Positions 53,528 through 62,177 are shown, numbered from the stretch's first letter. The stretch: 64,000 nt of DNA from Sedimentitalea xiamensis (GCF_030164465.1 NZ_JASNJE010000019.1:19463-83462); one strand, 5' to 3'. Notes: a model not told the origin generated them from the sequence alone. Numbers and translations are program-made.

Positions 53528-53584
53528 TTATTCCCTCCCGTTTCGTGAAAGGTGCGGTGCGGTTCCTCTTCCCGCACGGCACGA

Positions 53585-53654
53585 GCACTATTGTGCAAAA
53601 TCATTATTGAGAGGGGCTGGAAAATTTCGCAATAACTCCCTTGAAAAGCACAAT
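53585..53654. promoter_or_regulatory. AT-rich promoter region with GCAC/GTGC inverted repeats
   Basis: GCACTATTGTGC (53585-53596) is a palindrome with a 4-base centre. ATTGTGC (53590-53596) is mirrored by GCACAAT (53648-53654). TTTCGCAATAA lies between. The gap separates the importer from the regulator and is AT-rich. RamB/ScfR-type regulators bind TTTGCAAA-like sites, so these are plausible operators of the adjacent XRE protein. Binding is inferred. Confidence 0.45.
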
Positions 53655-53758
53655 AATTCTGTAAATAAATACACAGACCGGAATGCGCTTCTGTAAATAT
53701 GATTATGTTGCATCGCAGAAAGCCGTTGATAAGCCGGTGAAAAGGGGATTGGTCCGAC

Positions 53759-55066
53759 ATGGCGCGCGACACGCTCACCGGCAGCCGCATACGGGAACGG
53801 CGCTCAATCGCAGGTTTAAGGCAGGCGGATCTTGCACGGCAGGTGGGAATTTCCGCGTCCTACCTCAACCTCATCGAACACAACCGCCGCAGAATCGGCG
53901 GCAAGCTGCTGCTGAACATCGCCGAAGTGCTGGGTGTCGAACTGTCGATGCTGACCCAGGGCGCGGAGGCGGCCCTGATCGCGACCCTGCGGGAAGCTGC
54001 CGCGGATGCGGGCGCCGTCGCTGCCGAAATCGACCGTGTCGATGAATTCGCGGGGCGGTTTCCGGGGTGGGCGGAGGTCCTTGCCGCCAACCACCGGCGT
54101 ATCGCCTCGCTGGAACGCACTGTCGAAACCCTGTCCGATCGCCTGACCCACGATCCGCATCTCGCCGCGTCGCTGCATGAAGTGCTGTCGACTGCGACGG
54201 CAATCCGCTCCACCGCGTCGATCCTGGCCGAAACCGGCGAACTGGAAGAGGAATGGCGCGATCGTTTTCACCGGAACCTGAACGAAGACAGCCTGCGTCT
54301 GGCCGAGAGCAGCAAGGCGCTGGTCGCCTATCTCGACGAAAGCGGCGAGACGGAGGATCGCCGTGGGGCGCCGCAGGAAGAGGTCGAAGCCTTCGTCGCC
54401 GGGCAGGGCCATTTCTTCGAGGCCATTGAAAAGACCGGCGCGGAACCTGACGAACTGGTCGAGAATGCACCGGAACTGACGTCGCGCGCGGCGCGCATGA
54501 TCGGCCGCGCGGTCCTGACGCGCTACGCGGCGGACGCCAGGTCGATGCCGCTGGCGGCATTTCGCGCGGCGTTGACGCGCCTCGGGCAGGATCCGCTCGC
54601 GCTGGCCGCGGAGTTTGACGTCGACCTGGCCGCGGTCTTCCGGCGGCTGGCCACCATGCCGCAAGGCGTTCTGGCGGGCGAGGTCGGGCTTGTCGTCTGC
54701 GATGCCTCGGGCAGTATCGTGTATCGCAAGCAGATCGACGGGTTTGCCTTGCCGAGGTTCGGCGCGTCCTGTCCGCTCTGGCCGGTGTTCGCGGCCTTCA
54801 CCCGGCCAATGGTTCCGATCAGGCGGCGGGTGTCGCAGCTTGGGCGGTCGGCGATGCTGTTCGATTGCCTTGCGGTGGCGCAGCCGGTGTCTCGGCCGGT
54901 GTTCGATGCGGACCCTCTGTTCCAGTCCACCATGCTGATCCTGCCGGTGAAGGGCGGCGCGCCGCCGGATCAGGACGTGCAGCCGGTGGGCAGCAGTTGC
55001 CGCGTCTGCCCAAGGGGAGATTGCCGCGCCAGACGGGAACCGTCCATCCTGAACGAAGGGTTTTGA
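53759..55066 (+). CDS. XRE-family short-chain acyl-CoA-type regulator (ScfR/RamB-like)
   Basis: This 435-residue protein has an N-terminal Cro/C1 HTH (about residues 8-62; IRERRSIAGLRQADLARQVG and SYLNLIEHNRRRIGGKLLL) and a C-terminal domain typical of short-chain fatty acyl regulators, ending in the cysteine motif SSCRVCPRGDCRARREPSIL. RamB, MccR and ScfR control acetate, propionate and methylcitrate metabolism via acyl-CoA. It is divergent from the importer and may repress or activate it. A helical linker (about 65-190) separates the domains. Confidence 0.9.
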   Translation: MARDTLTGSRIRERRSIAGLRQADLARQVGISASYLNLIEHNRRRIGGKLLLNIAEVLGVELSMLTQGAEAALIATLREAAADAGAVAAEIDRVDEFAGRFPGWAEVLAANHRRIASLERTVETLSDRLTHDPHLAASLHEVLSTATAIRSTASILAETGELEEEWRDRFHRNLNEDSLRLAESSKALVAYLDESGETEDRRGAPQEEVEAFVAGQGHFFEAIEKTGAEPDELVENAPELTSRAARMIGRAVLTRYAADARSMPLAAFRAALTRLGQDPLALAAEFDVDLAAVFRRLATMPQGVLAGEVGLVVCDASGSIVYRKQIDGFALPRFGASCPLWPVFAAFTRPMVPIRRRVSQLGRSAMLFDCLAVAQPVSRPVFDADPLFQSTMLILPVKGGAPPDQDVQPVGSSCRVCPRGDCRARREPSILNEGF

Positions 55067-55148
55067 CAGCTCCGTGATCGCAGGGTTAAGCTGACGAAAA
55101 GCAATAATGGTGCGCCGCCAAATCGCGCACCGGGGGAGAAGGGCTTGG

Positions 55149-55529
55149 ATGAGCCGACATGTGCTGCTGATCGAGGACGAGCCGAACATCATTGAGGCGA
55201 TCCGTTTCCTGCTGACGCGGGACGGATGGCGGGTGGACACTCATTGCGACGGAACCGACGCGGTTCAGGTGATCGAGGCGGCAAAGCCCGATCTGGTGAT
55301 CCTGGACCTGATGCTGCCCGGCAAAAGCGGCATGGACGTGTTGCGCGACGTGCGCGGCATTCCGGAATTCGCCGAGCTTCCGGTGCTGATGTTGACGGCG
55401 CGCGGACAATCGCGGGATCGCGACATGGCCGAAAAGGCCGGTGTGAGCCGGTTCATGACCAAGCCGTTTTCCAATGCCGAGGTCGTGACGGCGGTTCGGG
55501 ATCTTCTGGCGCAGGCATCGCGCCCGTGA
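55149..55529 (+). CDS. single-domain response regulator
   Basis: This 126-residue receiver domain has the acidic pair in IEDEPN, phospho-Asp at residue 53 in VILDLMLPG, Thr in MLTARG and Lys in TKPF. No output domain is present, so it acts through protein-protein contact like CheY or DivK. Start MSRHVLLIED at 55149 was preferred; an earlier in-frame start at 55107 would add 14 residues. It overlaps the next gene by four bases and is the likely partner of the kinase. Confidence 0.92.
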   Translation: MSRHVLLIEDEPNIIEAIRFLLTRDGWRVDTHCDGTDAVQVIEAAKPDLVILDLMLPGKSGMDVLRDVRGIPEFAELPVLMLTARGQSRDRDMAEKAGVSRFMTKPFSNAEVVTAVRDLLAQASRP

Positions 55530-55852
55530 CCGATCCGGCGGACGGCCCGGATCTGAACGGACGCAGCGCGCCCGCGGTGTTCCTGCAACGCCAGAGTTAT
55601 CGCCGGCGCCGGCTGATGGATGCGGCACGCCTGTTGCCGCTGTTCGGCGCCCTGCTGCTGGCGGTTCCCCTGCTGTGGCCGGTGCCGCGGCCCGGAGACG
55701 ATCCGGTGGAGGGCGCGGTCTCGATGTCCGATGCGATGATCTATATCTTTTCAGCCTGGCTGGTTCTGATCGCGACCATCGCCCTGTTCGGTCTCAGCAC
55801 CCGGCTGTGGACAGGGAGCGACAGCCCGCTTGGCAAGGGACGCAGCAGGTGA
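55526..55852 (+). CDS. small two-span membrane protein of the symporter-kinase operon
   Basis: This 108-residue protein starts with GTG at 55526 (overlapping the response-regulator stop) and has a polar head (about residues 1-30), an RRRR stretch and two membrane helices (about 35-53, LLPLFGALLLAVPLLWPVP, and about 70-90, AMIYIFSAWLVLIATIALFG). It overlaps the kinase gene. Similar small proteins precede solute:sodium symporters such as acetate permease ActP (YjcH-like), so it may be the helper of the symporter half. No known domain was recognised with certainty. Confidence 0.75.
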   Translation: MTDPADGPDLNGRSAPAVFLQRQSYRRRRLMDAARLLPLFGALLLAVPLLWPVPRPGDDPVEGAVSMSDAMIYIFSAWLVLIATIALFGLSTRLWTGSDSPLGKGRSR

Positions 55853-58527
55853 CTTCCCTGAACCTGCTGGTGGTGGTGTGCCTGAGCTATGTCGCACTGC
55901 TGTTCATCGTCGCATTCGCGGCGGACCGGCTGGCGGCCCGCGGCAAGAGCACATGGCTGCGCTCTCCCATCGTCTATACCCTGTCCCTGTCGATCTATTG
56001 CACGGCGTGGACGTTTTACGGGGCGGTGGGATACGCCGCCCGCTCGGGGCTCGAATTCGTCACCATCTATCTGGGGCCGACGCTGGTCATGCTGGGCTGG
56101 TGGTGGGGTCTGCGCAAGCTCGTGCGCATCGGGCGCAGCCAGCGGGTCACATCCATCGCCGACCTGATCTCGTCCCGCTACGGCAAGTCCAACGCCCTGG
56201 CGATCTGTGTGACCCTGTTGGCGGTCGTCGGGGTGACGCCCTATATCGCGCTGCAACTGCAATCCGTTACCCTGTCCTTCTCGATCTTCGCGGATGCGGA
56301 TTCCGGGGCGAGCTATGCCGAAGGCCAGAGCGTTCTGCTGGTGACGGCCGGGCTGGCAGTGTTCGCCATTCTGTTCGGAACCCGGAACCTCGATGCGAAC
56401 GAACGCCACCACGGGGTCGTCACGGCCGTCGCGCTGGAAGCGGTGGTCAAGCTGGTTGCCCTTCTGGCGGTCGGCGTGTTCGTCGTCTGGGGCCTCGCGG
56501 GGGGCGTCGCCCCGATGATGGACATGATCGACGCGTCTTCCATAGGGGCCTGGCAGGTCAATCCGGGACGCTGGGCGACGATCACCTTTCTGGCGGCGGC
56601 GGCCTTTGTCTGTCTGCCCCGCATGTTTCAGGTGATGGTGGTCGAGAACGACGATGAACGTCATCTGCGCACCGCGGCCTGGGCGTTTCCGCTCTATCTC
56701 TTTCTGATGAGCCTGTTCGTCGTGCCGATTGCCGTCGTTGGGCTCGGTATCATGCCGGCGGGGACAAATCCGGACATGTTCGTCCTGACCATTCCGCTGA
56801 GCCAGGGGCGCGAAGGTCTGGCCATGCTGTCGTTCCTCGGCGGTTTCTCGTCTGCCACGTCGATGGTGATCGTGGCCGCGATGGCCCTGTCGACGATGGT
56901 TTCCAATCACATCGTCATGCCGATCTGGCTGTCGTCCAGGGGCGGCGGCGCGTCGGTGTCGGGGGATGTGCGGAACGTGGTGCTGCTGTCGCGGCGCATT
57001 TCGATCGCCGCGATCATGGCTTTCGGCTATTTTTATTACCGCCTGTCCGGCGGCGGGGTGGCGCTGGCGTCGATCGGACTGATCGCCTTTGCCGGGATCG
57101 CACAGATCCTCCCGGCGCTCGTCGGCGGGCTGTTCTGGCGCGGGGCGACCCGGACCGGCGCGCTTGCCGGTCTGCTGGTCGGGTTCGCCCTGTGGGTCTA
57201 CACCCTGTTGATTCCGGCCCTTGGCGGCGGGCTGATGCCAGAGTCGGTGCTGACCGACGGTCTGATGGGCATTGGCTTTCTGCGCCCGCAGGCCCTTTTC
57301 GGGATCGGCGGGATGGATCCCATGGTGCATTCCGTGATGTGGAGCCTGGCCCTGAACGCGGCGGTGTTCTGTGCTGTTTCGCTGGCGAGTTTTCCCAGTC
57401 CGCTGGAACGGTTGCAGGGCGCGCAATATGTGAACGTGTTCGACCATTCCGCCGGGCCGCGCGGGTGGACCGGATCGGTGGCGCAAAGCGAAGACCTGAT
57501 GATCATGGCGCAGCGCATTCTCGGTGCCGATCAGGCACAGGACCTGTTTTATCGGGCGGCGGCGGGGCAGGGCGTGCACGGTCATCTGCCGGAACCGACA
57601 CCGGCCTTTCTGGAACAGCTGGAGCGGGAACTGGCCGGGTCGGTCGGCGCCGCGACCGCCCATGCCATGGTCGGACAGATCGTCGGAGGATCTTCGGTGT
57701 CGGTCGAGGATCTGCTGGCGGTTGCGGATGAAAGCGCGCAATTGCTCGAATATTCCAGCCAGCTCGAGGCGAAATCCGCCGAACTGAGCCGCACCGCGCG
57801 GAAACTGCGGGAGGCCAACGAGAAGCTGACCCGGCTTTCGGCGCAGAAGGACGCGTTTCTGAGCCAGGTCAGCCATGAACTGCGCACGCCAATGACCTCG
57901 ATCCGGGCGTTTTCCGAAATCCTCCGGGACACGGACGGGTTGGCGACCGAAGAGCAGGTGCGCTACGCGGCGATCATCCATGGTGAAGCGTTGCGCCTGA
58001 CCCGGCTGCTCAACGATCTTCTGGACCTGAGCGTTCTGGAAAGCGGACAGGTCAGCCTTAACATGCGCAGCGGCCTTTTGTCCGACGTTCTGGATCGCGC
58101 CGAATCGGCGGCGCTTGCCGGGTCCGGGGATACGCTGACCGTCAGGCGGAACCGGCAGGACGAGGCGATTGAACTGACTACCGATCTGGACCGGCTGGCG
58201 CAGGTCTTCATCAACCTCATCGCCAACGCCCAGAAATACTGCGACGCGGAGTCCCCCGAATTGCGGATCGAGGTGCGGTGCCTGAACGACGGTCTGGTGA
58301 TCGACTTTCTGGACAATGGAAGCGGCTTGCCCGACGAGGCGCAGGATTTCATCTTCGAGAAATTCGCCCGTGTCGGCGCGGAAAAGGCCGGTGGGGCGGG
58401 TCTGGGTCTGGCCATCTGCCGCGAGATCATGCAGCGGCTGGACGGAAACGTGAACTATCTGCCCGGAACGGGGGGCGGTGCATTTCGCGTCGACCTGCCC
58501 GCGGCGGTGCGCGTGGCGGCGGAGTGA
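55849..58527 (+). CDS. solute:sodium symporter-histidine kinase fusion (CbrA/CrbS-like)
   Basis: This 892-residue protein has about 13 membrane spans of the SSS transporter fold (about residues 1-520; WTFYGAVGYAARSGLEFVTI, LGGFSSATSMVIVAAMALST). A cytosolic linker and coiled coil (about 630-670) follow. A histidine kinase then has H676 in SQVSHELRTPM, N-box NLIANAQKY, and ATP loops DNGSGLPDE and GAGLGLAIC. It resembles CbrA and CrbS, which sense or import organic acids or acetate. The start is a GTG that overlaps the small membrane gene. The cognate regulator is likely the single-receiver protein two genes upstream. Confidence 0.92.
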   Translation: MTSLNLLVVVCLSYVALLFIVAFAADRLAARGKSTWLRSPIVYTLSLSIYCTAWTFYGAVGYAARSGLEFVTIYLGPTLVMLGWWWGLRKLVRIGRSQRVTSIADLISSRYGKSNALAICVTLLAVVGVTPYIALQLQSVTLSFSIFADADSGASYAEGQSVLLVTAGLAVFAILFGTRNLDANERHHGVVTAVALEAVVKLVALLAVGVFVVWGLAGGVAPMMDMIDASSIGAWQVNPGRWATITFLAAAAFVCLPRMFQVMVVENDDERHLRTAAWAFPLYLFLMSLFVVPIAVVGLGIMPAGTNPDMFVLTIPLSQGREGLAMLSFLGGFSSATSMVIVAAMALSTMVSNHIVMPIWLSSRGGGASVSGDVRNVVLLSRRISIAAIMAFGYFYYRLSGGGVALASIGLIAFAGIAQILPALVGGLFWRGATRTGALAGLLVGFALWVYTLLIPALGGGLMPESVLTDGLMGIGFLRPQALFGIGGMDPMVHSVMWSLALNAAVFCAVSLASFPSPLERLQGAQYVNVFDHSAGPRGWTGSVAQSEDLMIMAQRILGADQAQDLFYRAAAGQGVHGHLPEPTPAFLEQLERELAGSVGAATAHAMVGQIVGGSSVSVEDLLAVADESAQLLEYSSQLEAKSAELSRTARKLREANEKLTRLSAQKDAFLSQVSHELRTPMTSIRAFSEILRDTDGLATEEQVRYAAIIHGEALRLTRLLNDLLDLSVLESGQVSLNMRSGLLSDVLDRAESAALAGSGDTLTVRRNRQDEAIELTTDLDRLAQVFINLIANAQKYCDAESPELRIEVRCLNDGLVIDFLDNGSGLPDEAQDFIFEKFARVGAEKAGGAGLGLAICREIMQRLDGNVNYLPGTGGGAFRVDLPAAVRVAAE

Positions 58528-58616
58528 GCCTCCAATTCCCGGATGCGTAAAGACATTTGTAACCACGCCCGCGTTAGACCGGAGGGTGTCAATGCCCGTG
58601 GGGCAGGTCGGAGCTG

Positions 58617-59771
58617 ATGGCGAAACCGGGATCAAGTTCAGCATTGCAGCGCAAGATGGACGCGAGCCGCGACTCGGCGGCCAGCAACGGCCGGTCGGCT
58701 GCGGCGGCGCTTCGCGTCGCCATCGCCCGCGCCGCCGATGATCTGTTCAGCCTGCCGCTTTCGGTCATCGGGTTGAGCCAGGCCAGGCTCCCGCAGGACG
58801 AACTCGACCCCTATCTGCCGGACGACCGCCTGTTGATCCTTCTGGACGGACCGCAGGGACAATTGGGCGTTGCCGCTTTGGATCGCGCCTTCCTGGTGTC
58901 GCTGATACAGCAACAGACCATGGGCTGTCTGACCGGCGCGGCCCCGGACGAGAGACCGTTCACCGCGACGGATGCCGCATTGGCGGCCCCCTTGATCGAC
59001 GCGACGATCGCCCGTGCGGCCGAGATGGCGGACCGGCCCCTGGATATCAGATGCCTGTCCGGCTACCGCTTCGGCGCCAGGGCCGAAAGCGCCCGCGCGG
59101 CAAAGCTGGTTCTGGACACGCAGCCGTTCCGGCTTTTCGAACTGACGCTTGAATTCGGCGGCGGGCCGCAACAGGGATCGGTGGCCCTGATGCTCCCGGA
59201 ACCGAAAGAGATCGCGGCAGCCGAAGACGGCGTTCCGCCGGACATGTCGCGGCCAAGGCTCGGGCAGGCGGTGGAGATGGCGAGAGCCGAACTTACGGCC
59301 GTGATCTGCACGGTGAAAATGTCCTTGTCGGACCTGTCCAGAATGAAGCCGGGGGACATTCTGCCCCTGGTTCAGGAACATCTGGACCGCACCGAGCTGG
59401 TGACGATTGCGGGCCATGGCGTCGCGGCCGGCCGGCTTGGGCAGATCAATGGTCTGCGGGCCTTGCGGCTGAATGAAACTGGCCTCCGGCAGGCCAGCAC
59501 GCCCGAACCCAAGGCATTCGCCGCGGACATCGGTGCGCAGCCGTCTTTCAAGAACGATCCGGATATCCTGGATGGCGAACTGGCGCCCGTCGCGGAGCCG
59601 GCAAAGGCACAGGCCCCCGCCGGCTCCCTGGATGATTTTCCGGTCGAACACGACACCGACGATGCCCTTGCCGGCATGACCCCCGATGAGGCGGCTCAGG
59701 AGATTTCAACCCTGGCCGGGCTGTCGCGGGATGAAATGGAATACGACGATCTGCCGTTGACCATCGACTGA
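58617..59771 (+). CDS. FliM/FliN-family (SpoA) C-ring-like protein outside a flagellar cluster
   Basis: This 384-residue protein has a mixed N-terminal region, a FliM-like middle domain (about residues 30-200) and a SpoA domain (about 215-285) with VEMARAELTAVICTVKMSLS and DLSRMKPGDILPL. The acidic C-terminal tail (about 310-384) is unlike FliM. No flagellar genes lie around it. It begins 90 bases after the kinase stop on the same strand, so it may share the operon. Function is unknown; FliM-like proteins bind CheY, which makes the adjacent single receiver a candidate partner. Confidence 0.8.
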   Translation: MAKPGSSSALQRKMDASRDSAASNGRSAAAALRVAIARAADDLFSLPLSVIGLSQARLPQDELDPYLPDDRLLILLDGPQGQLGVAALDRAFLVSLIQQQTMGCLTGAAPDERPFTATDAALAAPLIDATIARAAEMADRPLDIRCLSGYRFGARAESARAAKLVLDTQPFRLFELTLEFGGGPQQGSVALMLPEPKEIAAAEDGVPPDMSRPRLGQAVEMARAELTAVICTVKMSLSDLSRMKPGDILPLVQEHLDRTELVTIAGHGVAAGRLGQINGLRALRLNETGLRQASTPEPKAFAADIGAQPSFKNDPDILDGELAPVAEPAKAQAPAGSLDDFPVEHDTDDALAGMTPDEAAQEISTLAGLSRDEMEYDDLPLTID

Positions 59772-59916
59772 GCTTCGGACCTTTGGATGCGCGGCCCGAG
59801 GCGGCACCAGATGCGCCGCTCGCCTGCGCTTCGGGTCTGCGCCATGCGGTTTGCAGGAACCGCGAGATCAGGTCTCGGCTCCCGATCGGCGACTGTTCTG
59901 GAAACGTCGGGCGATG

Positions 59917-60342
59917 TCAGCGTTGCGATTGCTGTTCCAGGGCCGGGCGCAAGCCGTCAAGCTGGTAGCCGGCCGCCGCGGTGCTTGCGAGGATATCATC
60001 CACCGGTTGCGTCGCGGCCTGTCCCAGCGCCCAGATTACCGAACAGCGGGTTCCCGAAGCGCAATACGCGAGAACCGGGCCGTCCGCGCCGTCCATCAGG
60101 TCGCGCTGGCGCGCGATGTTTTCCGGCGTCATGGTCTGATGGGTCAGGGGCAGCACTTCGAACCGGAGTCCGGCCTCCCGGACCGCGGCGCCGATCTTGT
60201 CGGCCTTGTGGCTCGGCGGGACTTCTTCGTCGGGCCGGTTACAGATCACGAGCGATATGCCCGCGCCCACAAGCGCGGGAACATCTTCGGCCGAAATCTG
60301 CGGCGACACGCTGTAGCGGGGGGAGAGAGGGCGCAATTCCAT
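59917..60342 (-). CDS. DUF442/TIGR01244 family sulfur transferase or phosphatase-like protein
   Basis: This 141-residue protein has a tyrosine-phosphatase-like loop CASGTRCSVIWAL and the early block YSVSPQISAEDVPALVGAGI. In the Blh protein of BigR operons the same domain is fused to the persulfide dioxygenase; here it is separate. It probably handles a sulfane-sulfur or sulfite intermediate. It is the last gene of the leftward sulfide operon, 9 bases after the second YeeE-like gene. Activity is inferred. Confidence 0.85.
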   Translation of the reverse strand: MELRPLSPRYSVSPQISAEDVPALVGAGISLVICNRPDEEVPPSHKADKIGAAVREAGLRFEVLPLTHQTMTPENIARQRDLMDGADGPVLAYCASGTRCSVIWALGQAATQPVDDILASTAAAGYQLDGLRPALEQQSQR

Positions 60343-60351
60343 GCCGGATGA

Positions 60352-60783
60352 TTACGCCGGCGTGGCGAGCCTGTCCAGATGCTGTGCGATGGTCGGCGCC
60401 GCGCCCATTCCAACCAGCATGGAAGCCATGAAGACCAGACCTCCGGCCCCGCCATAGCTGAGCGACGCGACGGACGGGCCGGGACACAAGCCGGCAAGTC
60501 CCCAGCCGACGCCAAAGAGCACCGATCCGATGATCAGCCGATGGTCGAGTTCGGGCCTTGGCAGTTCCGGGAAGGCGCCCCCGGCAAGCGGGGTGCGACC
60601 AGCGGTCAAACGCCAGGCGAAAAACATCGGGATGATCGCTCCGCCCATCACGAAGGCAAGGGTGGGATCCCAATCGCCGAAGACGTCGAGCCAGCCCTGA
60701 ACCTTTCGGGTGTCGGTCATTCCGGAGACGAACAGGCCGGCGCCGAACAGGCTGCCGGACAGCAAGGACAGAAGAATGCGCAT
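60352..60783 (-). CDS. half-size YeeE/YedE-family membrane protein (DUF6691-like)
   Basis: This 143-residue, four-span protein has the motif GLCPGPSVASLSYGG and GMTDTRKVQGWLDVFGDWDP near the start. It is one of a pair of half-length YeeE-type subunits (PmpA/PmpB-like). Together they make a full sulfur-compound channel. The ATG shares its first base pair with the end of the previous gene. Cys in GLCPGP is the likely thiol-relay residue. Confidence 0.9.
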   Translation of the reverse strand: MRILLSLLSGSLFGAGLFVSGMTDTRKVQGWLDVFGDWDPTLAFVMGGAIIPMFFAWRLTAGRTPLAGGAFPELPRPELDHRLIIGSVLFGVGWGLAGLCPGPSVASLSYGGAGGLVFMASMLVGMGAAPTIAQHLDRLATPA

Positions 60784-61211
60784 CAGATCAACCCCAGAAC
60801 GTGACGGAAGACCGCAAGGGCGAGGCCTCCGGCCAGAATATAGAAAACCGTGGCCACGATCCCGCGCAGCGAGAACCGCGAGATGCCGCAGACACCGTGA
60901 CCGGACGTGCAGCCGTTGGCGATCCGCGATCCGACCCCGACCAGCAGGCCGGCCGCGATGATCACGCCCCAATTGTCGGTGATGTGGGTGGCGATCGAAA
61001 CATTGTAGAGCGGCGTCAGGATGATCGGCAGGACGACGACGCCCAGCAGGAACGCCAGCCGTTCCCATGCCGTATTGCGGCCGCTTCCGTCAACCAGCCC
61101 GCCGATGATGCCGCTGGCGCCCATGATGCGGCCGTTGCCCAGCAGATAAACCGCCCCCGCGAGGCCGATCAGCCCACCGCCGACCAGGCCCCAGATCCAA
61201 TCCTGTTGCAT
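60783..61211 (-). CDS. half-size YeeE/YedE-family membrane protein
   Basis: This 142-residue, four-span protein has the motif NGCTSGHGVCGISRFSLR with paired cysteines. It forms the second half of the sulfur-compound transporter. It lies 37 bases after the metallo-hydrolase gene. Such paired genes are common in BigR/SqrR-controlled sulfide operons. Direction of transport (export of sulfite or import of thiosulfate) is not settled. Confidence 0.9.
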   Translation of the reverse strand: MQQDWIWGLVGGGLIGLAGAVYLLGNGRIMGASGIIGGLVDGSGRNTAWERLAFLLGVVVLPIILTPLYNVSIATHITDNWGVIIAAGLLVGVGSRIANGCTSGHGVCGISRFSLRGIVATVFYILAGGLALAVFRHVLGLI

Positions 61212-61248
61212 TTCTTGTATGTTCCTTGTGTTCGCTTCGCGTTCTGGC

Positions 61249-62112
61249 TCAGATCTTGTTGACCGGGAGTTTCAGAAAGACATCGCCCTGCTCGTCGGCG
61301 GGCGGCATCTGACCGGCACGCATGTTGACCTGAAGCGACGGCAGGATCAGCCGCGGCATCGGAAGCGTCGCATCGCGGGCATCGCGCATCGCCTTGAAAT
61401 CTTCCAGTTTGCGGCCCTGGCCGACATGGACGTTCAACGCTTTCTGTTCGCCAACCGTGGTTTCCCAGGCGTATTCGTCCCGGCCCGGCGCCTTGTAGTC
61501 ATGGCCGACGAAGATCCGGGTGTTGTCCGGCAGGGCGAGGATCTTCTGAATCGACCTGAACAGCATTTCGGACGATCCGCCGGGAAAATCACAGCGCGCC
61601 GTGCCGAAATCGGGCATGAACAGCGTATCCCCGACAAAGGCCGCGTCGCCGATCACATAGGTCAGGCAGGCCGGGGTATGTCCCGGCGTATGCAGCACGT
61701 CACCGCGCATCTGTCCGATGTGAAAGCTGTCGCCTTCCTTGAACAGGGCGTCGAACTGGCTGCCATCGCGCTGGAATTCGGTGCCTTCGTTGAAGACCTT
61801 GCCAAAGGTGTCCTGCACCACGGTGATCTGGTCGCCGATCCCGATCTTGCCGCCGACCTTTTCCTGAATATAGGGCGCGGCCGACAGGTGGTCGGCGTGG
61901 ACATGGCTCTCCAGGATCCATTCCACGTTCAGATCCTGCTCGCGCACATAGGCCACGATCGCATCGGCAGAGGCCGTGTTCGTCCGCCCCGATGCGTGAT
62001 CGAAATCCAGAACGCTGTCGATGATCGCGCAGGCACGGCCCTGGGGTTCGCGCACCACGTAGGACACCGTGTTGGTGGCGTCGTCGAAAAAGGCTTTGAC
62101 GTGAGGTGTCAT
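61249..62112 (-). CDS. metallo-beta-lactamase-fold persulfide dioxygenase-like hydrolase (Blh/ETHE1-like)
   Basis: This 287-residue protein has the metal motif HVHADHLSA, HTPGHTPACLTY and GDTLFMPDFGTARCDFPGG, then FVGHDYKAPGR. ETHE1-like persulfide dioxygenases oxidise glutathione persulfide to sulfite. The start at 62112 was chosen because the earlier frame has no family residues. It is first in an operon with two YeeE halves and a DUF442 protein, that is, a sulfide-detoxification set. An operator-like palindrome lies 48 bases upstream. Confidence 0.9.
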   Translation of the reverse strand: MTPHVKAFFDDATNTVSYVVREPQGRACAIIDSVLDFDHASGRTNTASADAIVAYVREQDLNVEWILESHVHADHLSAAPYIQEKVGGKIGIGDQITVVQDTFGKVFNEGTEFQRDGSQFDALFKEGDSFHIGQMRGDVLHTPGHTPACLTYVIGDAAFVGDTLFMPDFGTARCDFPGGSSEMLFRSIQKILALPDNTRIFVGHDYKAPGRDEYAWETTVGEQKALNVHVGQGRKLEDFKAMRDARDATLPMPRLILPSLQVNMRAGQMPPADEQGDVFLKLPVNKI

Positions 62113-62158
62113 GGGAGTCTCCGTTCGCTTTCGGGTCGCTGTCGGAAAACATATAACA

Positions 62159-62177
62159 ATTGATGCATATGTATCAA
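62159..62177. promoter_or_regulatory. candidate SoxR/SqrR-type operator upstream of the sulfide operon
   Basis: TTGATGCATATGTATCAA (62160-62177) is a near-perfect palindrome (TTGAT/ATCAA arms, CATATG centre) 48 bases upstream of the metallo-hydrolase gene. Read as ATTG-N8-GTAT it fits the spacing of ATTC-N8-GAAT with one change in each half. A GATTGATCAATC palindrome also lies before soxT. Control by SoxR is inferred. Confidence 0.5.

Noticed and set aside
58617..59771. A true flagellar switch protein FliM
   Set aside because: There are no flagellar genes nearby, the N-terminal CheY-binding motif of FliM is not visible and the C-terminal tail is acidic and atypical.
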